From contig NZ_FIZX01000002.1 in assembly GCF_900055185.1 (NCBI RefSeq), forward strand, positions 376,586 through 440,585: a stretch of 64,000 nt of DNA. The letters are read 5' to 3'. The DNA is from Grimontia celer (GTDB taxonomy: Bacteria > Pseudomonadota > Gammaproteobacteria > Enterobacterales > Vibrionaceae). This document shows positions 26,740 to 36,200 of this stretch, in pieces. The position numbers and the translations under genes were made by a program. Under the pieces are notes generated by a model, which ran no database searches, had not been told where the DNA came from, and saw nothing but the letters and a program-made list of their open reading frames with translations. The first letter of the stretch is position 1, and every line of letters begins with the position of its first letter.

Positions 26740-27878
26740 CCTTGCACCTCGTCACGGGCCAGCGCTGCATCACCACGTGCGCCTTGTTGGGTAAGTGCTT
26801 CGCACACTGCTGAGAAGCAAAGTTCAGCACGATACTGTCGCGCGATTTGAAATGCTTCATCACCTAACATTTTCAGCATAGACATATTCTGCTGCGCTTT
26901 TGCCAATGTTCGGGCGAGATCTGCTGCGTCATCAGGCATGTATTTCAAACAATTTTCCCCGTCGCTTAGCTGGGTGTCCCAATAAGCACCATCAGAAGGA
27001 ATAATCACACACATGCCCGCCGCCATGGCTTCCAGAATCGACAATCCAAAAGGTTCTTTGGTACTGGTAGAAACAAAGATATTGCTGCTGGCGCGAATCG
27101 CATCCAGTGAGTCCGGCGCTTCATGCCAGAACACTTTGGATATGCTTTGTGGTGCGTCACTGACGGCCAAATTAGTCTGTTTTGGGCGGATAAAGCAGAT
27201 ATGGGTTTCAGGACGATCCGAAGGCTTCATGTGCGAAAGTGCCTTGGTCAGTGTGTCTAATCCCTTCCATTTAAGGAGCGATGCTGCCCAAAACAAAACC
27301 GCATAATCGTATTGGCAGCGACTCGGCCAGAGCGCTTTTGGAAGGCCATTTCGAAATGTTTGAAATTGTGGATAGGCTGAAACATCGTCGCCACTGCCTG
27401 TCGCGCTGATGGCGTTGTTTAGTGAATCGCGGGTCGAGTCGAGATAGTAGACTTCATTCGCTGACAGCAGGCACCGGCCAATGGTGCGCGAGCGGGCAAC
27501 CGGGCCATGAACCATTTGTACAATTCGATAGCCCAGCAAAGCACGCGCAATATACAAACCCAGGTCAACACCAGGTCCTGAGGCGGCGAGTGCGGTGTCC
27601 ATTTTGCCAACGAATAGGCGAAGCCAGATAAGCTGCAAAGCAATCAGGAAGTGGCGGGCAAAGTAACTCAAACCTTGCTCTGTTTTCTCCAGTGGCTTTG
27701 GCATATGTAACGGTTTTACGTAAGCCTTGGTTTTCGCCCAGGTATCAGGATCTGAAGTTAGAATCGAAATCCGCACCTGCTGCGACTCCAATTGGCTCAA
27801 AATATGTTTGGTTGATACCTTTGATCCGCCCGCAAATGGGATCGGATCGAGAATCACAATATGCTTTAAACGGTTCAT
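26736..27878 (-). CDS. sypJ: SypJ-like family 4 glycosyltransferase
   Basis: 380 residues from ATG 27878, which overlaps the sypI stop as TAATG; longer readings run into sypI. GT-B fold with an N-terminal segment IVILDPIPFAGGSKVSTKHI and a C-terminal E-x7-E motif in EPFGLSILEAMAAGM. It adds a sugar to the growing repeat unit. Translation is coupled to both neighbours. Confidence 0.88.
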   Translation of the reverse strand: MNRLKHIVILDPIPFAGGSKVSTKHILSQLESQQVRISILTSDPDTWAKTKAYVKPLHMPKPLEKTEQGLSYFARHFLIALQLIWLRLFVGKMDTALAASGPGVDLGLYIARALLGYRIVQMVHGPVARSRTIGRCLLSANEVYYLDSTRDSLNNAISATGSGDDVSAYPQFQTFRNGLPKALWPSRCQYDYAVLFWAASLLKWKGLDTLTKALSHMKPSDRPETHICFIRPKQTNLAVSDAPQSISKVFWHEAPDSLDAIRASSNIFVSTSTKEPFGLSILEAMAAGMCVIIPSDGAYWDTQLSDGENCLKYMPDDAADLARTLAKAQQNMSMLKMLGDEAFQIARQYRAELCFSAVCEALTQQGARGDAALARDEVQG

Positions 27879-29128
27879 TACGCAGCCTCCGAAGGTTGAC
27901 GACGCAGCTTTTTTACAAAGTTGAGTGATGCTTTCACTGGTGGTACAAACTGCCATTGATTTGTCCAGCGAGCGGTCATCTTCGGATTAGCCAACAGCGA
28001 TTGGTAAAGCGCCTCGAAACGCTCGGTATGTTGGGTGATGGTGAATTCTGCCATCACTCGACGATAACCATCTTGTGCAAACTGAAGGCTTTGTTCCGGA
28101 TTCGTGAAGAGGTGATAAGCAGCCTGTGAAATGGCATGAGCATTGTCAGGCTGAACCAGAATGCCGGTTTTATTGTGGGCAATCACACCCGGAATACCGC
28201 CGACACGAGGCGCTACTACCGGAAGGCCAGCAAGATTGGCTTCTGCCAGAGTCAGACCAAACACTTCTTCCCGTGCGCCGGAGAGATACACATCCGCACC
28301 GCCACGCATCAACCCAACCACGTTTTTCTGCTCACCAATCAGGTGAATGCGGTCTTCAAGACCAGCTTCCGCGATTTGGTTTTCCAATGCTTCACGCTCG
28401 CTGCCTTCGCCAATGACCACTAAATGGATAGGTAGGCGAAGTTCACGCATTTGGCGACAGGCTTCAATAAGAAGGTCAACACCTTTGCGGTGGATCAGGG
28501 AGCAAACGGTAACAGCGACGAAAGCGTGGTAAGGAATGCCGCATTTTTTGCGAATATCCTCGACGGGTTGGCTCAGCAGCTTTTCTGTGTCGATACCATT
28601 TGGGATCACCTGGCAACGGGCTTCATTTGCGCCATCACTTAGTAACTGGTCAACAACAGGTTGGCTAACGCCTACTGCCATGCTGGCATGATGAAAGCCA
28701 AGAGTAATGCGGTCGCGAAGTGGATAGCGTGAATGCAGGTGAAGCACCAAAGGTAACTTTCTTGCGCGGGCAACCAGATTTAACCACTGAGAAGGAGCAC
28801 CGCTGTTTGAGTGCAGAAGGGAAATTTGATGCTTATCGACAATGCGAAGCCCTTCGTTGACCAGCTTGCTGTAGCCGACCACATCCCACTTTGGCGCCTG
28901 TTCGCCAAACAGCAGAGTAAAGTTGCTGACATAGACTGGAATATCAAGCTTACGTGCCTCTTCCGCCAACGCTTCGTTGTTACACCAAAGCACAGGTGCG
29001 AAAGCCGACTTGTCGAGGTGAGTGAGCAGATCAATCAAACAACGTTCACTGCCGCGAATCCAGTTGTCACCATAATGTACAAACAAAATGTTCTGACGGG
29101 TTTGTTGGGCTTGTGGTAAATGCATCAT
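27878..29128 (-). CDS. sypI: SypI-like family 4 glycosyltransferase
   Basis: 416 residues with a GGAGGA ribosome site before ATG 29128. The N-terminal domain begins ILFVHYGDNWIRGSERCLID. The C-terminal domain has SLIHRKGVDLLIEACR, VIGEGSEREALE and the E-x7-E motif in EEVFGLTLAEANLAGLPV. It heads the sypI-J-K operon. A sigma-54 promoter at 29188 and an enhancer at 29267 lie upstream. Confidence 0.9.
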   Translation of the reverse strand: MMHLPQAQQTRQNILFVHYGDNWIRGSERCLIDLLTHLDKSAFAPVLWCNNEALAEEARKLDIPVYVSNFTLLFGEQAPKWDVVGYSKLVNEGLRIVDKHQISLLHSNSGAPSQWLNLVARARKLPLVLHLHSRYPLRDRITLGFHHASMAVGVSQPVVDQLLSDGANEARCQVIPNGIDTEKLLSQPVEDIRKKCGIPYHAFVAVTVCSLIHRKGVDLLIEACRQMRELRLPIHLVVIGEGSEREALENQIAEAGLEDRIHLIGEQKNVVGLMRGGADVYLSGAREEVFGLTLAEANLAGLPVVAPRVGGIPGVIAHNKTGILVQPDNAHAISQAAYHLFTNPEQSLQFAQDGYRRVMAEFTITQHTERFEALYQSLLANPKMTARWTNQWQFVPPVKASLNFVKKLRRQPSEAA

Positions 29129-29187
29129 TGTTCTTCCTCCAGTCCTGTTTGGCGATGAATGCGCCGGACTTGCTTTTCAGTGACTTC

Positions 29188-29203
29188 TGCAAAGACCACG
29201 CCA
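29188..29203 (-). promoter_or_regulatory. Sigma-54 promoter of sypI
   Basis: Minus strand TGGCGTGGTCTTTGCA, GG and GC 10 bases apart, with a perfect TTTGCA -12 element. It is 60 bases upstream of the sypI start. Confidence 0.85.
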
Positions 29204-29222
29204 AGATTCTAAGCGACTGAAT

Positions 29223-29258
29223 TAAAAGAGCCTGAGTGAAGTTCCTCACCCAGGCTCT
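29223..29258 (-). terminator. Terminator of sypH
   Basis: AGAGCCTGAGTGA (from 29227) pairs with TCACCCAGGCTCT (to 29258) with one mismatch. On the minus strand TTTTAAT follows. Confidence 0.82.
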
Positions 29259-29266
29259 CGGCTTTC

Positions 29267-29280
29267 TTTCATTTTGAGAA
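29267..29280 (-). promoter_or_regulatory. SypG enhancer-like site upstream of sypI
   Basis: Minus strand TTCTCAAAATGAAA, a full match to TTCTCA-N3-TGA-WW, 64 bases upstream of the sigma-54 promoter. Confidence 0.82.
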
Positions 29281-29296
29281 TCAAATAAGAAGATGC

Positions 29297-30298
29297 TTAT
29301 AGTGAATAAGCCTTCAGCAGTTTTGGAACGACAGCTTCGGCGGAATAATGCTCTTTCACGGTTGAAATGGCATTGAGCTGCCACATCGATCTTTTTTGTG
29401 GGTCACTATTACGCCAGCCATGCACAACATCAACCATGGAGGTGACGTCACCTTGCTTGAGCAGCCAACCGTTTTTGTCATGCTCGATAAGCTTGTCCAA
29501 AGCTCCAACATTGAAGGCAGCAACGGGAATACCACGAGCCATAGCTTCCAGCGATGACATAGGCAAGCCTTCTGCCCGGGAAGGAAGTACCAGTAAACCG
29601 ATACTTGGCCATACTCGGCGCATGTCAGTTTGTGCGCCGTGAAAGACGACGTTGGCAGGGGCAGACTGCTCAAGTTCTTTTCGCATTGGCCCATCTCCGT
29701 AAACATGAAAATCTAAGTAGGGGAAATGCTTGGCGAGCAATACAAAACGGTCAGGGGCTTTTTCTTTACTTAATCGACCTACAAAAGCAATTTCCTCACC
29801 GGACGACAAGGAAATATCGCGCACGTTAATAAAGTTGTCTGACAACTCAGCAGGACAAGGGATAGTCGAAAGAATAGGCGTGCTGACGGCAAACACTTTA
29901 TCAGCTAAGAACGCGGTATGGCGATCAAACCAATCGTACATTTTTAGCTTGCCGTGCTTTTCTTCTCCACTGTGAAAAGTGCTGGCGCAGGTGATGCCCA
30001 TCATTTTGCAGATTGGGCGCACTAGAATCCCGGCTTTGTAACCATGAGTATGGATAACATCAGGTTTCTGCTTACGGATTTCACGCCATAACGTCGTTAA
30101 ACGCCCGTCTAATACGTCACATTTAAGGCCTGCGTATAGAAGACGACGCTGAACGGGGTGATTGCCGTAGTTATTGAGAAACACAACGGTAACTTCATTT
30201 CTGGCGCTGGCTAAACCCATAGCGAGATGTTCAACATGGGATTCGATACCACCAAATCCGCGGCTGTCTAAAACTAACCAAATCTTCTTTGTGTCCAT
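29297..30298 (-). CDS. sypH: SypH-like family 4 glycosyltransferase
   Basis: 333 residues from ATG 30298, with GGTGG 5 bases upstream; an upstream GTG at 30307 lies within the ribosome site. GT-B fold: IWLVLDSRGFGGIESHVEHL at the N-terminus, SSGEEIAFVGRLSKEKAPDRF in the middle and the E-x7-E motif in EGLPMSSLEAMARGIPV. It is transcribed alone between its own sigma-54 promoter and a terminator. In V. fischeri sypH follows sypG; here an inverted epimerase gene separates them. Confidence 0.86.
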   Translation of the reverse strand: MDTKKIWLVLDSRGFGGIESHVEHLAMGLASARNEVTVVFLNNYGNHPVQRRLLYAGLKCDVLDGRLTTLWREIRKQKPDVIHTHGYKAGILVRPICKMMGITCASTFHSGEEKHGKLKMYDWFDRHTAFLADKVFAVSTPILSTIPCPAELSDNFINVRDISLSSGEEIAFVGRLSKEKAPDRFVLLAKHFPYLDFHVYGDGPMRKELEQSAPANVVFHGAQTDMRRVWPSIGLLVLPSRAEGLPMSSLEAMARGIPVAAFNVGALDKLIEHDKNGWLLKQGDVTSMVDVVHGWRNSDPQKRSMWQLNAISTVKEHYSAEAVVPKLLKAYSL

Positions 30299-30345
30299 TT
30301 TTACCACCCGTTATCAATGAAGAAAGTTGATCGATAAATACCAAG

Positions 30346-30361
30346 AGCAAAGTTGGTGCCA
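30346..30361 (-). promoter_or_regulatory. Sigma-54 promoter of sypH
   Basis: Minus strand TGGCACCAACTTTGCT, a near-perfect consensus with GG and GC 10 bases apart, 48 bases upstream of the sypH ATG. Confidence 0.88.
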
Positions 30362-30426
30362 GAGTGCTAACTCATTGAAATGTAATAATTGGTCATAACG
30401 GGGCTGGCCTGCAACCTATTGAATTT

Positions 30427-30440
30427 CATCAAAATGAGAA
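30427..30440 (-). promoter_or_regulatory. SypG enhancer-like site shared by sypH and the epimerase gene
   Basis: Minus strand TTCTCATTTTGATG, matching TTCTCA-N3-TGA-W. It lies 66 bases upstream of the sypH promoter and about 220 bases upstream of the divergent epimerase promoter. Confidence 0.75.
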
Positions 30441-30453
30441 ACCATGAACGGCT

Positions 30454-30486
30454 AATTCGTCAAAGCGCATGTCAAAATGACGAATT
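30454..30486. repeat. Inverted repeat between sypH and the epimerase gene
   Basis: AATTCGTCA (30454-30462) and TGACGAATT (30478-30486), 15 bases apart. The right half contains, on the minus strand, TCATTTTGA, the core of the enhancer motif. It could be a second SypG site or the operator of another regulator. Confidence 0.55.
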
Positions 30487-30660
30487 CATCCTCTGCACGA
30501 AATCCAATCGCGTAGAAAAGTGAAACAACAAATGAGGTGAGTGGTAGGCATTTAAAATGCTAAAAGAATGCGATTTACAATTTATCTTTATGTTTTATAA
30601 AGAGTTAATCACTGCTTTCTAAGCCTGTCTTTTATCTGAAACCCTCCAGAAATTAAAATC

Positions 30661-30676
30661 TGGCAAACCCTTTGCA
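30661..30676 (+). promoter_or_regulatory. Sigma-54 promoter of the syp-locus epimerase gene
   Basis: TGGCAAACCCTTTGCA with GG and GC 10 bases apart, 39 bases before the ATG at 30716. Confidence 0.87.
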
Positions 30677-30715
30677 AAGAGCCCGTTTAGAACCCTAAAA
30701 AAGACAGAGGTCTAT

Positions 30716-31654
30716 ATGGCAAGTTATTTAGTTACAGGTGGATGCGGATTTATCGGATCTCACCTTGTCGAATCGCTGCTGGCTGACGGTCATCATGTGA
30801 GAGTGGTCGATAACCTTTCTACCGGCTATCGAACCAATGTGCCAAGACACTGCGAGCTTAGAGTGGCTGATATCTGTCATCCCGGAGTACTCGAAGATGC
30901 GATGAAAGAAATGGACGGCTGCTTTCACCTTGCCGCCATCGCCTCTGTCGAGCGTTCAAATGAGGAGTGGATTGAGACCCACGATGTTAATCTGACTGCC
31001 AGCATTCGCGTTTTGGAAGCCGCTCGCGCAGCTAAAACCCCTGTGGTTTATGCATCTTCAGCCGCGGTTTACGGCGATAATGCTGATATGCCGTTATCCG
31101 AGCGTTCTATTCCCAGACCGCTTACTGCTTACGGTGCCGACAAGCTGGGGTCAGAATTACATGCCCGCGTTGCATCGATGGTGCACGGTGTGCCAACCGC
31201 AGGCATGCGCTTCTTTAATGTGTTTGGACCAAGACAGGATCCGAAATCACCTTACTCTGGCGTTATCTCAATCTTCGCGGATAAGATTATGGCATCGCAG
31301 CCTTTGACCATCTTTGGCGATGGTGAGCAGACACGTGATTTTATCTACGTCGGTGATGTGGTGCGTTTCCTTCGCGGAGCCATGTCGAATATTTCCACAT
31401 CGTCGGACGTATTTAATGTTTGTCGCGGTGAAGCCTTGTCAGTTAATCGCCTTGCAACGACTTTGATGTCTTTGACCGGAACGGAAGTTGAGATTTCATT
31501 CCTTCCTGCCCGTAAAGGCGATATCCGTACTTCCATCGGAAGCCCGATGCATGCGAAGAAGGAGTTGCGGTTGATGGCTCAAACCTCGGTGACAGAGGGT
31601 TTGAGAGAGTTGATTGCTTACCTGAATCAAGAAGGGGAGCGCTCTGTTGGGTAA
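30716..31654 (+). CDS. NAD-dependent sugar epimerase/dehydratase (UDP-glucose 4-epimerase type)
   Basis: 312 residues of the extended short-chain dehydrogenase family. The N-terminal NAD motif is VTGGCGFIGSHL, the YxxxK active site is Y-GADK in LTAYGADKLGSE, with the upstream serine in VYASSAAVYG, and the RPxT-like region follows (MRFFNVFGPRQ). It probably interconverts a UDP-hexose or UDP-N-acetylhexosamine for the polysaccharide. It is the only plus-strand gene inside the locus and has its own sigma-54 promoter. It converges with sypG on a shared hairpin. It is absent from the V. fischeri syp order as I know it. Confidence 0.88.
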   Translation: MASYLVTGGCGFIGSHLVESLLADGHHVRVVDNLSTGYRTNVPRHCELRVADICHPGVLEDAMKEMDGCFHLAAIASVERSNEEWIETHDVNLTASIRVLEAARAAKTPVVYASSAAVYGDNADMPLSERSIPRPLTAYGADKLGSELHARVASMVHGVPTAGMRFFNVFGPRQDPKSPYSGVISIFADKIMASQPLTIFGDGEQTRDFIYVGDVVRFLRGAMSNISTSSDVFNVCRGEALSVNRLATTLMSLTGTEVEISFLPARKGDIRTSIGSPMHAKKELRLMAQTSVTEGLRELIAYLNQEGERSVG

Positions 31655-31677
31655 GCGAAGGGAAGAAGACCATAAGA

Positions 31678-31699
31678 AACGCCGCTCGAAAGCGGCGTT
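31678..31699. terminator. Hairpin between the convergent epimerase and sypG genes
   Basis: AACGCCGCT-CGAA-AGCGGCGTT, a perfect stem with a tetraloop. No clear T-run on the plus strand and a short TTCTTATGG on the minus strand. It probably ends both units. Confidence 0.78.
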
Positions 31700-31711
31700 A
31701 TCTTGAGTGTC

Positions 31712-33145
31712 TCAGGCTTCGTCGGTTTCCCACGCTTGTTTTTTCCGATACAGAGTGGAAGGGCTGATTTGCAACAGTACAGCTGCTTTAAGCACATTCC
31801 CATCGCAGTAAGCGATGGTTTTCTGAATCGCTTCACGCTCAATTTCACTCAGCGGACGAATGTCAGAGCCCGGAGTTACCTCCTCACTTGACGTTTCCTC
31901 GCCAAATCCACTCGATGTAGGCTCAGGTTTCATGGTTTGGGTTATCGAACGAATTTCCTGATCGCTTAGTGTCTCGTTTAGCGGTGGCGGTAGTTGTTTA
32001 ATAGTGACTGCTTCGCCGTCGTGAAGCACCACTACGTTGCGCACCACATTTTGAAGTTGACGAACATTGCCAGGCCAAGGGTAGTGACGAAGCACCACCT
32101 CCGCTTCAGGTGAGAAACGGGTGAACTGCTTGCCTTCTTCCTTGGCGTAAGAAACAAGAAAGCTGGTGGCGATTGATAGAATGTCATCGCCGCGTTCGCG
32201 AAGCGGTGGCATAGCAAGAGGCACCACATGCAAGCGGTAATATAAATCTTCACGGAAGCGGCCTTCGGCGACTTCTTTCATGGGATCGCGGTTGGTGGCA
32301 CAGAGAAAACGGATATCTACGGTTTCTTCTTTGCTGGCACCAACTTTCTGATAGCGTCCTGTTTGGATAAAACGAAGCAGTTTTTTCTGCAATTCCAAGT
32401 CCATTTCGCAGATTTCATCAAGGAACAGCGTGCCACCATTGGCTTGAGCCGCAGCGCCTTTCCTGTCGTTGCTTGCACCCGTAAATGCGCCTTTTACATG
32501 GCCGAAAATTTCGCTTTCCATCAAATCATGGGGAATGGCACCACAGTTCAGGGCCACAAAAGCTTCGCCGGCACGGGGGCTTTGGTTGTGAATGGCTTCT
32601 GCACACACTTCTTTACCCGTTCCGCTTTCCCCAGTGATAAACACGGTTGCTTTGCTTGGCGCAGCAGAGTCAATGATGCGGTAGACGTTCTGCATAGGTA
32701 GACTGGCACCAATAAACCCTTGGTAGGTGTGGCGTTCAAAACTACTTTGAAGATCTTCGACCAGTCCTTGCAGGCGGGCATGCTCAAGCTGATTTTTGAT
32801 GGTGGTTTTTAGCCTTTCTGCACTGACGGGTTTTTCGAGAAAATCGGCTGCACCCTGACGCATCAAATCCACTGCCGTATTTAGCGTGCCGTGGCTGGTA
32901 ACAATGATGACAGAAGAAGGCAGGCCTTGCTTCTTAATCCATTGCAGGATTTCTTCGCCAGGCATGTCTGGGAGCTTTAAGTCGAGGAGAATGAGATGAG
33001 GTGTGCTCTCCTGGAGGTAGTCGAGTGCCGCCTGTCCAGTTTCTGCACAAGCGAGTTCAATTGGCTCGTTAGCCAAGTACTGTTTGTACAAATTGGCTAG
33101 TGGCAGCGAGTCTTCGATGATCAGCACACGGTACGTTGACTTCAT
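31712..33145 (-). CDS. sypG: SypG: sigma-54-dependent response regulator of the syp locus
   Basis: 477 residues: receiver (phospho-acceptor Asp55 in LLDLKLPD, Lys105 in EKPVSAE), AAA+ domain with Walker A GESGTGKE (172-179) and GAFTGA (219-224), and a C-terminal Fis-type helix-turn-helix (about 435-470, NVLKAAVLLQISPSTLYRKK). In V. fischeri SypG activates the syp operons through sigma-54 and an upstream enhancer. Matching enhancers and sigma-54 promoters are found across this window. It is the last gene of the sypA-to-G series, 100 bases after sypF, with no clear promoter of its own. Confidence 0.93.
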   Translation of the reverse strand: MKSTYRVLIIEDSLPLANLYKQYLANEPIELACAETGQAALDYLQESTPHLILLDLKLPDMPGEEILQWIKKQGLPSSVIIVTSHGTLNTAVDLMRQGAADFLEKPVSAERLKTTIKNQLEHARLQGLVEDLQSSFERHTYQGFIGASLPMQNVYRIIDSAAPSKATVFITGESGTGKEVCAEAIHNQSPRAGEAFVALNCGAIPHDLMESEIFGHVKGAFTGASNDRKGAAAQANGGTLFLDEICEMDLELQKKLLRFIQTGRYQKVGASKEETVDIRFLCATNRDPMKEVAEGRFREDLYYRLHVVPLAMPPLRERGDDILSIATSFLVSYAKEEGKQFTRFSPEAEVVLRHYPWPGNVRQLQNVVRNVVVLHDGEAVTIKQLPPPLNETLSDQEIRSITQTMKPEPTSSGFGEETSSEEVTPGSDIRPLSEIEREAIQKTIAYCDGNVLKAAVLLQISPSTLYRKKQAWETDEA

Positions 33146-33245
33146 GTGATCTTATTCCTTTTTGTCGTCATCCTGCTGCGTACCCTGACTGGGAAAGATG
33201 ACCTAAGTTTTTGTTTTATATTAAGTGTAAGACAGTTTGATCTGG

Positions 33246-36200
33246 TTACTGCTCAGAAAAGCCTCTTTCTGCCCTAGCTTCTAATGCTTCAAAAGATTTT
33301 TCTGCAACGCCGGCAATGGCTTGGGCGCTTTCGAGTGCCAGCTCAAAGTTCTGGTCAATACAATTCTTTTCAATATTCCGGCAGAAACGACAAAGTTGCT
33401 TGTTGCCGTGCGCGGCGGCGCTACTGCCCAACGTGTGGGCTTCAAATTCGAGCGCATAATGGTCGGCGTTTGATGCTGCGGTCGCGATTGTCTCAATCCG
33501 CTGGCGAGCATCTTTGATGTAGAACTCGATGAGTTCTGGCACCAAATCTGCTGATGTGTCTCTGGCAAGCTGGATCAGCGTAGGCTCATCGACAATAGGT
33601 TCATCAGCAAGAGTCTCATCAACAACAGGTTGTTCCGCTACTGCCTTATCTCTAATAGATTCCGTTGAAACGGCTTCTTGATGTGGAGAAACGAGCTGTT
33701 CATTTTTGTTGGTGATGTGTTCGCGAGACTCAGGCTGAACTTCTGCATTGTCAGGTTCAGGCTTTGACATGCTCAATGAATCTGCAATGCCAGCGGCTTC
33801 GGCAATACCGGTAATATGGGTTGCTGCTGGTGCGCTTCTGTCTAGTTGAGATTCAACCAAGGTGTTGGGTTTGTCCGGTTGCCAACGGGCAAGACAATCC
33901 AGAATTGACTGGCGAGTGAAAGGCTTGGAAACAAAGTCATCCATGCCAAGCTCAATAAAGTGTTCGCGATCTCCACGGAGTGCGTGTGCGGTGAGCGCGA
34001 CAATAATGACATCTTTGGTAGGTGAGCCCATGGCTCTGATTTTCTTGGTTGCTTCCATACCGTCCATGCGCGGCATCGAGATATCCATCAGGACGATGTC
34101 GTAAGGAATACGGGATACGGCTTCGACGGCCTCTTCGCCGTTGCTGACGATGTCGACAGACAAGCCTGAGAATTCCATCATTGTGCGAAGGACAATCTGA
34201 TTCGCGGGATTGTCTTCTGCCACCAAAATGCGCAAGGAAGACGATATGTTGTTGTCAACTTGCTGCTTACGTTTATTAGTGGCTTCCAATGATTGCTGAT
34301 CATCAGCAATATCAAGCTCAATGGTGAAGGTAAACACGGACCCTTTACCGACTTCACTCATCACCGAAATCTCCCCATTCATTTGACTGACCAATTGTTT
34401 ACAAATAGCGAGCCCCAGTCCGCTGCCTTCGTGAATCCGGTTATAGGTCGCTTCAGCCATGGTGAATTCGTCAAACAGCGTCGGAATGTGTTTCTCATCT
34501 ATGCCGATCCCTGTGTCTTTAACATCGAACTGAAGCTGCACAGAGTCTGGACGGCGATGGAGGCATTTAAGCGTAATGCTGACCGCTCCGGTATTGGTGT
34601 ATTTCACGGCGTTTGAAAGCAGGTTGAGCATGATTTGACGCACCCGGTCGCCATCGCCCACCAGATACTTTGGAACCCCTTCCACAATGCGAGATGTCAA
34701 TTGTAGGTTTTTGTTTTCTGCCTGCGGATACACGATGTCGACCGTATGCTCAAACAGGTCGTACATATTGAAGGGGTTGTTTTCGAGCGAGAGTTTTCCC
34801 GCTTCCATTTTCGAGAAGTCGAGAATGTCGTTGATGATGGCAAGCAGCAGCTCACCGGACTCGCGCGCCGTCTTCACCAGTTTTCGCTGGAGGTCATTAA
34901 GCTCAGTTTCTTTCAGAAGTCCCAACACGCCCAATACACCATTCATTGGTGTGCGGATTTCGTGGCTCATGGCAGCGAGGAAACGGCTTTTCGCGCGGTT
35001 GGCGTTTTCAGCGGCAAGTTGCATTTCCTTGAGCTTTTTCTCGCCCCGTTTTTGGCCTGTCAGGTCAAAAAAGTGCGCAACATAATGTGTGAGGTCACCG
35101 CTTTCATCGGTGATTGAGGTGATGGACATATGGACAGGAATTTCGTGTCCATCTTTATGGCGCAAGCGCATGTCGCCATCCCAGCTACCTTCAGAGTGGA
35201 GAATTCGCCAGATCTTCTTGTGGAACCCTAAGTCTTCTGGGTTTGCACTCAGTGACCTTGGCTTTTCCCCTTCGACTTCTTCGCTTTGGTAACCTGTGAT
35301 GGCGGTGAATGCAGGGTTGCTTCGAATAATGTGCCCTTTGTTATCGGCGATGAATACGGGGGCAGAGGTGTCGAAAGCATGAGCGGCAATCTTGAGCTCG
35401 GTCTGATTCTGCAGGCGTTGGGTAATATCACGAATATAGGAAACGAAAATATGCCCTTTTTCGGTCTTCGCGGCGGAAATAGAAATCTCAATCGGGAACT
35501 CCCGCCCGCTGCGTCTGATTGCCGTTAATTCAATACGTTTGTTGAGTACGGGGCCTTCACCAGTTTCAAGGAAATGTCGCATGCCTTGGATGTGCATATC
35601 ACGCATTGGGGGAGGGACGATGGTATCTGCCATGGGCTTGCCAACGATGTCATCGCGATCCCAACCGAAGATTTGCTCAGCAACGGGGCTGAACTCAATG
35701 ATGATGTCTTGATCGTTGGCAACGATGATTGCGTCGTGTGACGCTTTATAAATGGCTTCGCTTTGTTCCTCGATTTGGCGCGCTTCGCTGTAGGAGTACC
35801 GCTGCTCTTTCAAAGAGCAGTGAAGTTGGGTATAGCTTTGCTCAAGCTTTTCTTTTGTATTGAGAATCAGGTCAACCGTTGCGCTGATGTCATCTGAATA
35901 GTTAATCAGCTTCACGTCGTCAGGGTCAGTGTTCATGCTCTGAAGGTGGTTCAGCCGTTTTAATGGGCGCATAGCGCCGACCATCATGAAATAGAGGGTC
36001 AAAATGGCAATGACAGCGATCGCGATGGTGCTGAAAATAATGATTTGGCCGAGCTCAGATGAGGCTGACTCAAAGTGTTGTGCTTGGAAGCCAATGACCG
36101 CATCGACATTGGGAACTGGACTTTTATCAATAGGAACCGCAACCGTGGTGACTTTAATCGTCGGGTCGCGGCTTGAGTGAGAGTGTGCCCAAATGTCTCC

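Noticed and set aside
33146-33245. Separate sigma-54 promoter for sypG
   Set aside because: The 100-base gap before sypG has no GG-N10-GC site; sypG is more simply the end of the sypA operon.
33590-33660. CRISPR-like or functional DNA repeat in the sypF linker
   Set aside because: The similar phrases encode a short acidic protein repeat (VVDETLADEPIVDEP) and are not spaced like an array.
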